In this document: positions 17,129 through 25,682 of the stretch, piece after piece | Position numbering within the stretch: the first letter of the stretch is position 1 | Layout: each line of letters begins with the position of its first letter | NCBI RefSeq assembly: GCF_016863515.1 | Contig: NZ_BOPA01000028.1 | Location: 1-64,000, forward strand | Direction of reading: 5' to 3' | DNA from: Micromonospora gifhornensis | Lineage (GTDB): Bacteria; Actinomycetota; Actinomycetes; Mycobacteriales; Micromonosporaceae | Length of the DNA stretch: 64,000 bases | Program-made: the position numbers and the translations under genes | Notes under the pieces: model-generated | The model's database searches: none | What the model saw: the letters and a program-made list of their open reading frames with translations, nothing else | What the model was told of the DNA's origin: nothing

Positions 17129-17425
17129 ATGACCACACCGACGCCGATCCGCGGCTACACCGCCAGCAAGGACCAACTGCTCGCCCGGCTGCGCCGCGTC
17201 GAGGGCCAGGTGCGCGGCGTCGAGAAGATGGTCGACGAGGATCGCTACTGCATCGACGTGCTCACCCAGATCTCCGCCATCCAGGCCGCACTCGACAAGG
17301 TCGCCCTCGGCCTGCTCGACGGGCACGCCCGGCACTGCATGCACGAGGGAGCTGCCGAGGGCCGCGCCGACGAGATGGCCACCGAGATGATGGCCGCCGT
17401 CGGCCGCCTGATGAAGCGCGGCTGA
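17129..17425 (+). CDS. csoR: copper-sensing repressor CsoR
   Basis: A 98-residue CsoR/RcnR-family repressor. The Cu(I) ligand triad is present with exact spacing: Cys41 (RYCIDVL), His66 and Cys70 (GHARHC), i.e. C-x24-H-x3-C as in mycobacterial CsoR. The DNA-binding helix region LLARLRRVEGQVRGVEKMVD is conserved. Copper binding releases CsoR from its operators and derepresses efflux. The start is ATG 17129; a GTG two codons upstream is possible. It is transcribed away from copZ across a 120-base intergenic region holding two CsoR boxes. Confidence 0.96.
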   Translation: MTTPTPIRGYTASKDQLLARLRRVEGQVRGVEKMVDEDRYCIDVLTQISAIQAALDKVALGLLDGHARHCMHEGAAEGRADEMATEMMAAVGRLMKRG

Positions 17426-17756
17426 CCCGCTCTCCGGGCCACCCGTCGACCACCGCCCGCGCTCACGAACCGCCGACGGACCCCACGCACCCTGCGATCC
17501 GTTCCGGGGCTGGCTACCATTCGCACACGATGGCCTGCCGACATCCGCGCCTTCCGGCCCACCGCGCCGCCGGACGCGCACCCGCACCGCCGCCGCTGCC
17601 CGGCGACGACGACGGCCGCCCCGACACTCACCGTACGCAGCGATTCCGCCACGTTCCGGCCGCCTCGGCCGCCCACCGCGAGAGTCGTACGGCCGGACTG
17701 AACCGACTCGCCCGCCGACACGTACTCCGCTGAAGAAATCGTTGGGAGACTATCGA
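17426..17756. other. intergenic region without recognised features
   Basis: The 331 bases between csoR and the YibE/F gene hold no gene I can support. The only open frame (17530-17733) encodes an Arg/Pro/His-rich peptide of the kind that random high-GC sequence yields. GGGAG at 17744-17748 is the ribosome binding site of the next gene. Confidence 0.5.
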
Positions 17757-19118
17757 ATGGGCGCCGATCACAGCCGTGCCGCTCCGCCCACCCCACCCGG
17801 GGTGCGGCGGATCCTCATCGTGACGGTGGTCCCCCTCTTCCTCGCCACGCTTGTCGCCGCGCTGGTGCTCTGGCCCCGCGACGCCCCCCGCCCGGAGGCC
17901 GGCGACGACCTGCCCCGGTACCACGGCACGGTCACCCGGGTGGTGACCGAACCCTGCCCGCCCAACCCCGCGGTGCCGGAGGGCACCCCGACGACGGCCG
18001 GTGGCCCGTGCGGCACCGTCACGGTACGGGTGCAGGACGGCCCGGACGCCGGCCAGCACGTCGACACCCCCATCCCGGCCGGGCCGGGCGCACCCTCGGT
18101 AAGCGTCGACGACGACGTCATCCTGGTCTCGTTGATCGACCCGGAGGACCCGGCGATCAGCACCTACAACATCGCCGAGCACCAGCGCGGTACGCCACTG
18201 ATCTGGCTGGGAGTGCTCTTCGCCGCCGCCATCGTCGCCTTCGGACGACTGCGTGGGCTGGCCGCCCTGGCCGGCCTGGCGGCCAGCTTCGCCATCCTGC
18301 TCACCTTCGTGCTGCCCGGCATCAGCGCCGGCCAGCCGCCGCTGGTGGTCGCCATCGTCGGCGCCGCGTTGATCATGTTCGTGGTGCTGTACCTGACGCA
18401 CGGGGTGTCCGCGCAGACCTCGGTGGCCGTACTCGGCACCCTCGGCGCGCTCGTGCTCACCGGGTTACTCGGCCTGGCCGCCACCAACGCGACCCACCTG
18501 ACCGGCTTCGGCAGCGAGGACGCCACCACCCTGTCGATGTTCCGGGGCGACGTCGACCTGCACGGCCTGTTGCTGGCCGGCATCATCATCGGGTCACTGG
18601 GCGTCCTGGACGACGTCACGGTCACCCAGGCCGCGGCGGTCACCGAGTTGGCCCACGCCAACCCGAACATGTCCCGCCGCGAGTTGTACCGCTCGGCGAC
18701 CCGGGTGGGCCGGGCGCACATCGCCTCGGTGGTGAACACCATCGTGCTGGCGTACGCCGGCGCGTCGCTGCCGCTGCTGCTCCTGCTCACCGCCGACTCC
18801 CGCGCGCTGGGTCAGATCGTGACAAGCGAGTTCCTCGCTCAGGAGATCGTCCGCAGCGTGGTGGCCACGCTCGGGCTGATCGCCGCCGTACCGCTGACCA
18901 CCGCCCTGGCCACGGTGGTGACCACCGCCGGACGACGCCGTGCCGGGGCGAACGCCGCGCCCGGAGCACCCGACGACGTGGCCGTCGCCCTGCCGCGACC
19001 GGCGACGGACCGGGCCGAGACACTCCAGGCCCTCAGCACACCGCGTACCCGTCACACGCCCCCCGCCACCCGTTCGGAGTGGCCCGAACCGGACAGGAGC
19101 ACCGACACCCCATGGTGA
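17757..19118 (+). CDS. YibE/F family multi-pass membrane protein
   Basis: A 453-residue protein of the YibE/YibF family. An N-terminal helix is followed by an extracytoplasmic beta-rich region (RYHGTVTRVVTEPCPP... TVRVQDGPDAGQHVDTPI) and then about seven helices. Conserved parts are GRLRGLAALAGLAASFAILLTFVLPGI, HLTGFGSEDATTLSMF, IIIGSLGVLDDVTVTQAAAVTELAHANP and GRAHIASVVNTIVLAYAGASLPLLLLL. The C-terminus is a Pro/Thr/Arg-rich tail. The function is unknown; a transport role is usually assumed. The start is ATG 17757, 8 bases after GGGAG; a TTG five codons earlier is less likely. Confidence 0.88.
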   Translation: MGADHSRAAPPTPPGVRRILIVTVVPLFLATLVAALVLWPRDAPRPEAGDDLPRYHGTVTRVVTEPCPPNPAVPEGTPTTAGGPCGTVTVRVQDGPDAGQHVDTPIPAGPGAPSVSVDDDVILVSLIDPEDPAISTYNIAEHQRGTPLIWLGVLFAAAIVAFGRLRGLAALAGLAASFAILLTFVLPGISAGQPPLVVAIVGAALIMFVVLYLTHGVSAQTSVAVLGTLGALVLTGLLGLAATNATHLTGFGSEDATTLSMFRGDVDLHGLLLAGIIIGSLGVLDDVTVTQAAAVTELAHANPNMSRRELYRSATRVGRAHIASVVNTIVLAYAGASLPLLLLLTADSRALGQIVTSEFLAQEIVRSVVATLGLIAAVPLTTALATVVTTAGRRRAGANAAPGAPDDVAVALPRPATDRAETLQALSTPRTRHTPPATRSEWPEPDRSTDTPW

Positions 19119-19259
19119 CACTCCTCAACGTGAGCACGCCGACCGAAAGGATCGACAAGCGTGTCACTCGTCACCCAGTGCGATTACGAAATGACACATC
19201 TTGCCGGGTTCGGCACGTAGAGGACCAGACCGACCGTCGGGTAACCTCACTGCCGGTCA

Positions 19260-19401
19260 CCGCCGAAGGCGCGCACCGGCGCCTGCGGTGCCACCGCCCA
19301 ATCGCCACCAGGCGAGCCGGGAACCCAGGTACGTGGGGTGAATCCGCACCAGCGGTAGGGGCCACTTCCGTCCCGAACCCGTCAGCTAACCCGGTCGGCG
19401 G
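19260..19401 (+). ncRNA. ydaO/yuaA-type cyclic di-AMP riboswitch
   Basis: The leader before the secreted cell-wall gene carries the conserved blocks of the ydaO riboswitch in order: GCCGGGAACCCA (19316-19327), GGGGTGAATCCG (19335-19346), TAGGG, then TCCCGAACCCGTCAGCTAAC (19371-19390) and CCGGTCGGCGG. The closing P1 helix is visible as CCGCCGA (19260-19266) with TCGGCGG (19395-19401). The ribosome binding site of the next gene starts 6 bases later. Known ydaO RNAs bind c-di-AMP and switch off downstream expression, and in actinobacteria they commonly precede secreted cell-wall hydrolases. Confidence 0.9.
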
Positions 19402-19419
19402 TCGATGGAAGGGAAGACA

Positions 19420-20433
19420 GTGACGGCACCCCTACGCCGCTGGTTGACGCCCGTGGTGGCCGTGTTCGCCGCGTTCGCCGTCTTCGCCGGCCCGCTGCCG
19501 GCGACGGCTGCGCCGAAGCCCCCCAAACCAGCCGGTCACGACGACGACCCGCCGATGCTCAACGAGCTGATCGAGGCGACGAACCGGGACTACACCAAGG
19601 CCAAGTCGAAGCTGGAAAAGTCCAAGAAGAAGCAGCTCAAGCTCGCCGTCGAGGTCCGCCGCGCCGAGGCTGACCTGGACGCCCTCGCCCCACAGGTCGC
19701 CGAGATCGCCACCCAGTCGTACCGGACCGGCCGGGTGGGCGCGATCGCCATGCTGTTGCAGAGCAACGCCCCCGACTCGTTCATCCACCGCGCCGCCGCG
19801 CTCGACGAGTTGAACCTGGTCAACAGCAAGAAGCTGGGTGAGGTCAACGCGGTCAAGCGCCGCGCCGAGACGGCCAAGCTGGCGCTCGACGCCGAGGTAG
19901 GCGAGCAGCAGAAGCTGACCAACGACATGGCCCGCAAGAAGAGCGACGCGGAGAAGTCACTCCGCCTGGTCGGTGGCGTCGGTCTTACCGGCGGCCTGGT
20001 GGCCGCCACCTCTCCGGTCGCCCGGCCCGGCCCGAACCGGTCAGCCGACGGCGGCTGGAAGGCCGAGTCGTGCAACCAGAACGACCCGACCACCTCCGGC
20101 TGCATCACGGCGCGTACCCTGCACATGTACAAGGAGGTCAAGCGCGCCGGTTTCAACAGGTTCGTCGGCTGCTACCGACCGGGTGACAAGTGGGAGCACC
20201 CCAAGGGCCGAGCATGTGACTGGTCGTTGCAGAACAGCGGTTTCCGGCCCTGGTACAACGACGACACCCGGATCTACGGCAACAACCTGGCCGCGTTCCT
20301 GGTCCGTAACGCCGACCGGTTGGGTGTCTACTACGTGATCTGGAACCGGCAGATCTGGTTCCCGGCGACCGGCTGGAGTTCCTACAGCGGCCCGTCGAAC
20401 CACACAGACCACGTGCACGTCTCGATGTACTAG
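19420..20433 (+). CDS. secreted coiled-coil protein with ARB_07466-like C-terminal domain
   Basis: A 337-residue exported protein. A Sec signal (WLTPVVAVFAAFAVFAGPLPATAAP) precedes a coiled coil of about 140 residues rich in Lys/Glu/Ala (DYTKAKSKLEKSKKKQLKLAVEVRRAEADL...), like the N-terminal helices of NlpC/P60 endopeptidases. The C-terminal roughly 120 residues (CNQNDPTTSGCITARTLHMYKE, GCYRPGDKWEHPKGRACDWS, GPSNHTDHVHVSMY) match a domain common in actinobacterial secreted proteins, with the His and Asp pattern of a peptidase-like site. Start GTG 19420 with GGAAGGGA upstream. A role in peptidoglycan remodelling under c-di-AMP control is inferred. Confidence 0.85.
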   Translation: MTAPLRRWLTPVVAVFAAFAVFAGPLPATAAPKPPKPAGHDDDPPMLNELIEATNRDYTKAKSKLEKSKKKQLKLAVEVRRAEADLDALAPQVAEIATQSYRTGRVGAIAMLLQSNAPDSFIHRAAALDELNLVNSKKLGEVNAVKRRAETAKLALDAEVGEQQKLTNDMARKKSDAEKSLRLVGGVGLTGGLVAATSPVARPGPNRSADGGWKAESCNQNDPTTSGCITARTLHMYKEVKRAGFNRFVGCYRPGDKWEHPKGRACDWSLQNSGFRPWYNDDTRIYGNNLAAFLVRNADRLGVYYVIWNRQIWFPATGWSSYSGPSNHTDHVHVSMY

Positions 20434-20452
20434 CGCACGTCCGGCAGCACTT

Positions 20453-20488
20453 CGAGGGCCGTCCCGCCGTCCGGTGGGGCGGCCCTCG
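20453..20488. terminator. strong hairpin after the secreted protein gene
   Basis: A 16-bp stem (20453-20468 with 20473-20488, two G-T wobbles) closes a 4-base loop, 20 bases after the stop codon. It lies between convergent genes and has no T-run. It probably terminates transcription from both sides. Confidence 0.75.
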
Positions 20489-20526
20489 GTCCGTCGGCTG
20501 ATGCCCTCGGCGGCTCGGGCGCGCCG

Positions 20527-21225
20527 TCAGGCGGCGGACGCGAGCTCGGCGACCAGCTCCGCCGGTTCCGCAGCCACCGCACGGACCTCGCCGGCGGCCA
20601 GCCGGTAGGACATGCCGACCACCGCGCAACGCCCGGCGGAGACCTCGGCGGCAAGCATCGCGGACGAACCCAGCATCGCCGTCACGGTCTGCGCGATGTG
20701 AATGTCGACGATCGAGTTCAGGTCGTCCACCCCGGCGGCCTGGGCCTGGCGCAGGCTGGGCACCACGGCGTCCACCACCGCACCCAGGTGACCCGCGGGG
20801 GCAGCGCCGGTGGCCAGTGCCGCGCGGGCCGCCTGCACGGCACCGCAGGAGTCGTGCCCGAGCACCACCACCAGCGGCGTACGCAGCACCGACACCGCGT
20901 ACTCAACGCTGCCCAGCACCTCCGGGCCGACGGTGTGCCCGGCGGTCCGGACCACGAAGAGGTCACCCAGCCCGCGATCAAAGATGATCTCGGCGGCCAG
21001 CCGGGAGTCGGAGCAGCCCACGATCACGGCAAACGGATGCTGCTCCCCGGCCACGGCAGCGCGACGTCCGGCGTTCTGATTGGGATGCCACGCCGTGTCG
21101 GTGACGAACCGCCGATTACCGGCCATCAGTTCGGCAAGCGCCAGTTGCGGCGCGCCCGGAATATCCGCGGTGAGCAGTTCCCGCTCCGGCCGCAGCTCTG
21201 TTCCGATCGGTCCGGGTCGACTCAT
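20527..21225 (-). CDS. beta-class carbonic anhydrase
   Basis: A 232-residue beta-carbonic anhydrase converting CO2 and water to bicarbonate. The zinc ligands are Cys71 (GCSDSR, with the catalytic Asp-Arg pair D73/R75), His124 and Cys127 (GHDSCGA). RTAGHTVGPEVLGSVEYAV is the usual core. There is no signal peptide, so it is cytoplasmic. ATG 21225 gives the normal family length. It is a single gene, convergent with the cell-wall gene and divergent from the winged-helix regulator. Confidence 0.94.
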   Translation of the reverse strand: MSRPGPIGTELRPERELLTADIPGAPQLALAELMAGNRRFVTDTAWHPNQNAGRRAAVAGEQHPFAVIVGCSDSRLAAEIIFDRGLGDLFVVRTAGHTVGPEVLGSVEYAVSVLRTPLVVVLGHDSCGAVQAARAALATGAAPAGHLGAVVDAVVPSLRQAQAAGVDDLNSIVDIHIAQTVTAMLGSSAMLAAEVSAGRCAVVGMSYRLAAGEVRAVAAEPAELVAELASAA

Positions 21226-21426
21226 CCGGCGCCCCCTCGCTACTCATGCGATGCCTGGTCATCCCGGGCCGACGCTGGTCACGGGCTGGTCCAACGGTCA
21301 CACGCAGCGCAAGCCGCGTCAAGGAATGCGTGATATGGATTTCAGGTATCCCTGGACGCTTGCGCTCCGGGGCGAGCGGGTGCAGGGCCCGACGGCATAG
21401 CCCGAAAAAGCTGAAAGGCCCATACG

Positions 21427-21759
21427 ATGGGCGACATGGCAACGACAGGCGAGCGGGAGAACGCCCGTAACTGGACTTTTCTCACCAACCACGGGCATGT
21501 GCTGCTCGCCATCGCACGCAACCCCACCGCCCGGCTCCGCGACGTCGCCGACGAGGTGGGCGTGACCGAACGGGCCGCCCAGGCCATCGTCGCCGACCTG
21601 GAGGCCGAGGGTTACCTCCAGCGCACCCGCGTCGGGCGACGCAACGAGTACACCCTCAACCCGGCCGGTCGCTTCCGGCACCCCGCCGAGGCCGATCGTC
21701 AGGTCGGCGACCTGCTGGCGCTGTTCGCCGAGGAGCCAGTGGCCGGCACCACGTCGTAG
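21427..21759 (+). CDS. winged-helix transcriptional regulator, MarR-like
   Basis: A 110-residue protein made of one winged helix: NWTFLTNHGHVLLAIARNPTARLRDVADEVGVTERAAQAIVADLEAEGYLQRTRVGRRNEYTLNPAGRFRHPAEA. The recognition helix is TERAAQAIVADLEAEG and the wing is RVGRRNEY. No ligand domain is present, so the signal is unknown. ATG 21427 is chosen; ATG 21436 three codons later is possible. It is divergent from the carbonic anhydrase gene, which it might regulate (inference from position). Confidence 0.85.
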   Translation: MGDMATTGERENARNWTFLTNHGHVLLAIARNPTARLRDVADEVGVTERAAQAIVADLEAEGYLQRTRVGRRNEYTLNPAGRFRHPAEADRQVGDLLALFAEEPVAGTTS

Positions 21760-21860
21760 CCCGCACCCCGCCGCCCATCCGGCCCGCGCGTGGTGGCCTT
21801 CACCACCCCTGAACGAACGGGCCGCTGCGGTTGCTGCGCAAGGGCGATAGGTTTGACCGC

Positions 21861-22358
21861 GTGCCGAGTCTCGCGTTCTCCCGTCCACTGTGGTCGGTGA
21901 CGCGCTGCCCGCTGGCGGATCTGACCCGCCTGGCGCTGACGGCACTCATCCTGGCCGTCGGCCTCGGCGGCGTCACGGCCGCCGGCCTGCCGGACGGCAC
22001 AGCAGACCTCCCGGCCGCCCCACCCGCCGCCGCTGTGTCCAGCCGCGCCGGCGACGTGACCGCCCCAGCCTTCCGGCCCGGCAACAACGAGTCAGCGCAA
22101 CGTGTGGAGCCGGCGCGCACCCGGCCCGGGAACGACGAGTCGACGCTCAACTCGTCCCGAAACGAGTCAGCGCTGCCCTCCTCCTGGAACGAGTCGGCGC
22201 TCGTCTCGCCCGTGAGCGCTGTGCATGCCGCAGCCGCGGTGCCGCACTCCGAGCGCACCGACGCCGGGGCCGTCGCCCCCGTCAGCACCCGGCCTGCCGC
22301 CGTACGCCTCGCCGCCGGTCCCGGTGAACCGACCCGGCGCGGCCCTCCGACCGCCTGA
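21861..22358 (+). CDS. hypothetical protein with Asn-Glu-Ser repeats
   Basis: A possible 165-residue exported protein that I do not recognise. A hydrophobic stretch (LTRLALTALILAVGLGGVTAAG) could be a signal or anchor. After it come four copies of a short motif ending in N-[ND]-E-S-[AT] or N-E-S-A-L (PGNNESAQR, PGNDESTLN, SRNESALPS, SWNESALVS) at 16-27 residue spacing or less, in an Ala/Pro-rich background. Start GTG 21861 has no clear ribosome binding site, and ATG 21831 is an alternative. Composition is not strongly gene-like, so it may be non-coding. Confidence 0.4.
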   Translation: MPSLAFSRPLWSVTRCPLADLTRLALTALILAVGLGGVTAAGLPDGTADLPAAPPAAAVSSRAGDVTAPAFRPGNNESAQRVEPARTRPGNDESTLNSSRNESALPSSWNESALVSPVSAVHAAAAVPHSERTDAGAVAPVSTRPAAVRLAAGPGEPTRRGPPTA

Positions 22359-22562
22359 CCTGGGCAGGCTCACGACCACTGGCTGGCTTTGCGCCCTCTC
22401 CTGGCCGGGCCGGGCTCGCACCACCTGACGGAGTCGGCACCCACACGCCACCCGCCGGTGAGGCCCCCTCCCGACCACGACCAAGGTCACGGTCACGGGT
22501 TGCGGCCCTGTTCCTCCGTTTCCCAGCACAGTTCGACGAACCCCATCCGCCACGAGGTGCTG

Positions 22563-23384
22563 ATGATGCAGATCGCTCTCTCCGCCGTCCTGCCCGACGT
22601 GTCCCGGGCCGCCGTGATCTGGCTGAGCCTGTTGGGCATCGTCGTACTCGCCGTCTCCGGCCTGCTGCTGCGTCCCCGGCGACTTCGGTTCGACGTGGGT
22701 GCCCGGATCCGGGAAGCTGCCCTGCCGACCCCGCCGGAGGAGCGGGACGAGGATCGCTGGGCGGAAGAGGTCATGGTGGCCGCCGACCGCGCGGAGGCGA
22801 CGGCTCGCCGCCGACGCGACGAATGGCTCGCCGCACAGGACGAGGCCGAGCAGGCGTGGGAGGCGTACCAGGCGGCGGAGGCGGACGTACGCCGGTTGGC
22901 CGAAGCCGCGAACATGCCACTGCCGCACACCCCACGCACCCCGGCCGAGTACGCCGACCGGGAGCGCTGGCTGCACCGGGCGGTGCTGGAGGCGTACTGG
23001 CGGCGGGAACTGTCGGTGGAGCAGCTCAGCGATGTCTTCGCGCACCGCGGCTGGGACCCCCGCCTGCACCCGGTCCAGCAGGAGTTGGTGCTACGCCGGG
23101 CGATACGTGACCACCTGTTCGCCCAACAGCGGGTGGCCCGGGAACGGGAGCAGGAAGCCTGGCACGCCGCCGAGGTCGCCGCCGCAGCCGCCCGCAACCT
23201 GCGAGCCGAAACCACCACCGCCCTCCTGACAGCCGAACAACACGGCTCCCTCCTCCCCCTCACCCCCCTCCCCGACCCCACCCCACCACCCACTCCGCCC
23301 ACCACCACCGAACACCCCAACCCCGAACAAACCCGGGAAATCCCCCCCAACCCCATAGCCCGCCCCCCAGCCCCCGCCTACTGA
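22563..23384 (+). CDS. membrane-anchored coiled-coil hypothetical protein with Pro-rich tail
   Basis: A 273-residue protein of unknown function. One N-terminal transmembrane helix (AAVIWLSLLGIVVLAVSGLLL) with a following RPRR implies a cytoplasmic body. Residues about 55-230 are charged and helical (ARRRRDEWLAAQDEAEQAWEAYQAAEADVRRLAEA...), including WLHRAVLEAYWRRELSVEQL. The last roughly 45 residues are Pro/Thr-rich (PDPTPPPTPPTTTEHPNPEQ) and coincide with the start of a C-rich DNA tract that runs on past the stop codon, so the tail may be a by-product of that tract. Start ATG 22563; ATG 22566 is also possible. Confidence 0.72.
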   Translation: MMQIALSAVLPDVSRAAVIWLSLLGIVVLAVSGLLLRPRRLRFDVGARIREAALPTPPEERDEDRWAEEVMVAADRAEATARRRRDEWLAAQDEAEQAWEAYQAAEADVRRLAEAANMPLPHTPRTPAEYADRERWLHRAVLEAYWRRELSVEQLSDVFAHRGWDPRLHPVQQELVLRRAIRDHLFAQQRVAREREQEAWHAAEVAAAAARNLRAETTTALLTAEQHGSLLPLTPLPDPTPPPTPPTTTEHPNPEQTREIPPNPIARPPAPAY

Positions 23385-23513
23385 CCCACCCCAGCCCTCC
23401 ACCCCGCCTTCCCTCCACCCCAGCCTCACCACCCAGCCACCCACCCCACCGCGCCCAGCCTGAGCAAGCGCCAAGGCACCGTTGACGCCCCCACCCGCCA
23501 ACGCCCACCAGCC

Positions 23514-23579
23514 CGCGTTGATCAAGAGGTTTTGGTCGGGAATCGTGCTGAGGCAGACCAAAACCTCTTGATCAACGCG
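23514..23579. repeat. 24-bp perfect hairpin inside a C-rich/G-rich composite element
   Basis: A perfect 24-base inverted repeat (23514-23537 with 23556-23579, 18-base loop). The inner arm is GATCAAGAGGTTTTGGTC. The 300-base gene-free stretch around it (23385-23684) is C-rich before the hairpin and G-rich after it. It is the first of three such loci in the window; the other two are near 38.3 and 48.4 kb. Confidence 0.92.
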
Positions 23580-23684
23580 AAGGGCCGGGGGGTGGGGAAG
23601 GCCGGGCGAAGGCGGAGCGGGGTGGGACGGGGGTGTTGGGGGGAGGGTGGGTGGGTAGGACCTCGCGGACGCGAGGAGGGCGAC

Positions 23685-24866
23685 GTGGTCGCAGCGGGGG
23701 GTGCCGGGCGCAGGCCCGATGAGGCGGCGGACCGGGCGGCAGCGGCAGCAGCCGGACCGCGGCAGACGTGGGCGGCCCTGCCCTGGTTGGTACGTACCGC
23801 CGTGGTGTGGAGCGCCTGCCTGGTGGTGATCGCCGCTGGGCTCTACCTGCTGGCGCGGATCACCCTGCTGGTCACACCGCTGGCCATCGCGCTGGCCGCC
23901 ACCTTCTTCCTCGCCGCGCTGCTCGACCCGGTGCAACTCGCGCTCCGCCGGCTGCGGCTGCCCGCCTCGCTGGCCGCCCTGCTCACCGTCCTGCTGCTGC
24001 TCGGCATCCTGGGTGGTCTCGGGGTACTTGTGTGGAACCTGACCGCCAACCAGTTCAGCGAACTGGGTGATGAACTGCAGCAGGGCCTCGGGCGCACCCG
24101 GGATCTGATCACCTCCACCCTGCCGGTGACCGATCAACAGCTCGACGGTCTTCTCGACCAGCTACGCAAGGCGGCCACCGAGCAGGAGGTCGACCCGGTC
24201 GCCAGCGCCCGCACCGTGACCGAGGTGTTCGGCTCCGCCCTGCTCGCCCTGGTGCTGCTGTTCTTCCTGCTCAAGGACGGCCGGGCGATGTGGCACTGGA
24301 CGTTGCGCCGGATGACCGGGCCGAACCGGGACGTCGCCGCCGAGGCGGGCCGGGTCGGTTGGCGCACGCTCGGGTCGTACACCCGAGGCACCATGCTGAT
24401 CGCGGCCATCGACGCGATCGGCATCGGCCTGGCACTGGTCCTTCTCGGCGTACCGTTGGCCTTTCCCCTGGCCTTGATCACGTTCATCGGCGGGTTCGTG
24501 CCGATCATCGGCGCGACCGTGGCCGGCGCGGTCGCGGTGCTGGTGGCGCTCGCCGCGAACGGTCCCACCACGGCGCTGCTCACCCTGGCTGCGGTGATCG
24601 CCGTGCAGCAGATCGAGGGAAACCTGCTGGAACCGCTGGTGATGAAGCGTCAGGTACGGCTGCACCCGGTGGTGATCCTGTTGGCGGTCACCGCCGGCAC
24701 CCTCATCGCCGGCATAGCCGGGGCCTTCGTCGCGGTGCCGATCGCCGCCGTCGCCTGGCGGATCATCGACAGCGTGCAGCGCCAACGAGAGGCCGCCGCA
24801 GCAGCCCGACCGGCACCTCCGGCACCCGACGACCCCCCGGCCACCGCAGATCCCGCACCCGGCTGA
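23685..24866 (+). CDS. AI-2E family transporter (PerM/TqsA-like permease)
   Basis: A 393-residue membrane protein of the AI-2E transporter family with about eight helices. Diagnostic parts are TPLAIALAATFFLAALLDPV, the cytoplasmic helical segment LGDELQQGLGRTRDLITSTLP, ALVLLFFLLKDGRAMW, and the C-terminal GVPLAFPLALITFIGGFVPIIGATVAG and QQIEGNLLEPLVMKRQVRLHPVVILLAV. Members export a range of small molecules; autoinducer export is only shown for some. Start GTG 23685 was chosen because GAGGAGGG lies just upstream; further upstream the frame crosses the repeat element. The tail is Ala/Pro-rich. Confidence 0.9.
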   Translation: MVAAGGAGRRPDEAADRAAAAAAGPRQTWAALPWLVRTAVVWSACLVVIAAGLYLLARITLLVTPLAIALAATFFLAALLDPVQLALRRLRLPASLAALLTVLLLLGILGGLGVLVWNLTANQFSELGDELQQGLGRTRDLITSTLPVTDQQLDGLLDQLRKAATEQEVDPVASARTVTEVFGSALLALVLLFFLLKDGRAMWHWTLRRMTGPNRDVAAEAGRVGWRTLGSYTRGTMLIAAIDAIGIGLALVLLGVPLAFPLALITFIGGFVPIIGATVAGAVAVLVALAANGPTTALLTLAAVIAVQQIEGNLLEPLVMKRQVRLHPVVILLAVTAGTLIAGIAGAFVAVPIAAVAWRIIDSVQRQREAAAAARPAPPAPDDPPATADPAPG

Positions 24867-24946
24867 GACGCCCGCACTCCCGTCGCCGCGCAAGCGTCAA
24901 GTGGGACGACACGCTGTCGACGACGGGCACGGGGGCCGCGATGGTG

Positions 24947-25615
24947 TCAGGCCGGGGAGAGCTGAGGGTGCAGGTAGTCGTGGAACCAGTCGGCCGCAGC
25001 CTCGGCCACCTGTTCCAGGGTGCCGGGCTCCTCGAAGAGGTGCGTCGCACCGGGGATCACCCGCAGGTCGGCCGGGGCCGTCAGCTGGTCCAGCGCGTGC
25101 CGGTTGAGCGAGATCACCGGCTCGTCGAGGCCGCCGACGAGCAGCAGGGTGGGGGCGCGCACCTGGCCGAGCGCGGCTCCCGCCAGATCCGGACGACCGC
25201 CTCGGGACACCACGGCGTACACCTGCTCGGGCCGTCGGGCCGCCGCGACGAGGGCGGCGGCGGCACCCGTACTGGCACCGAAGATGCCGATCCGGGCCGT
25301 GTCGAAGGGCTGCTCCGAGGCCAGCCAGTCCACGATCGTGGCCAGTCGGCGGGACAGCAGGTCGATGTCGAAGCGTAGTTCGGCGGTGACGGCGTCCGCC
25401 TCGGCCTCCGCCGGGGTGAGCAGGTCGACAAGTACGGTGCCGAGCCCGCCCGCACTCAGCGACCTGGCCACGGCGACGTTGCGGGGACTGTGCCGCGAAC
25501 TTCCGCTACCGTGCGCGAACAGCACCGCGCCCACCGGCTGGGCCGGAATCAGCAGGTCCGCCGGCAGGTCGGCCCCACCAGCCGGGATCGTCACCGCGTT
25601 GCCCCGAACGTCCAT
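24947..25615 (-). CDS. alpha/beta hydrolase, dienelactone hydrolase-like
   Basis: A 222-residue single-domain alpha/beta hydrolase. The oxyanion region is LFAHGSGSSRHSPRN, the nucleophile elbow is GASTGAAAA (Ser), the acid is in LLLVGGLDEPV (Asp), and the base is in PGATHLFEEPG (His). The GSGSSRHSPRN loop is typical of a DLH-like subgroup often fused to phosphoribosyltransferases in actinobacteria. Start ATG 25615 lies 6 bases from GGGAGG; ATG 25621 is too close to it. The substrate is unknown. Confidence 0.85.
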   Translation of the reverse strand: MDVRGNAVTIPAGGADLPADLLIPAQPVGAVLFAHGSGSSRHSPRNVAVARSLSAGGLGTVLVDLLTPAEAEADAVTAELRFDIDLLSRRLATIVDWLASEQPFDTARIGIFGASTGAAAALVAAARRPEQVYAVVSRGGRPDLAGAALGQVRAPTLLLVGGLDEPVISLNRHALDQLTAPADLRVIPGATHLFEEPGTLEQVAEAAADWFHDYLHPQLSPA

Positions 25616-25682
25616 CGTCATCCTCCCGATCACGGCCGACCCGATCCCCCCGGCATACCCCGCCCGGCGGTCACCACGCCGT

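Noticed and set aside
23514-23579. Simple rho-independent terminator
   Set aside because: The loop is long, there is no T-run, the same architecture occurs in divergent promoter regions, and the flanking skew tracts are unexplained by termination.
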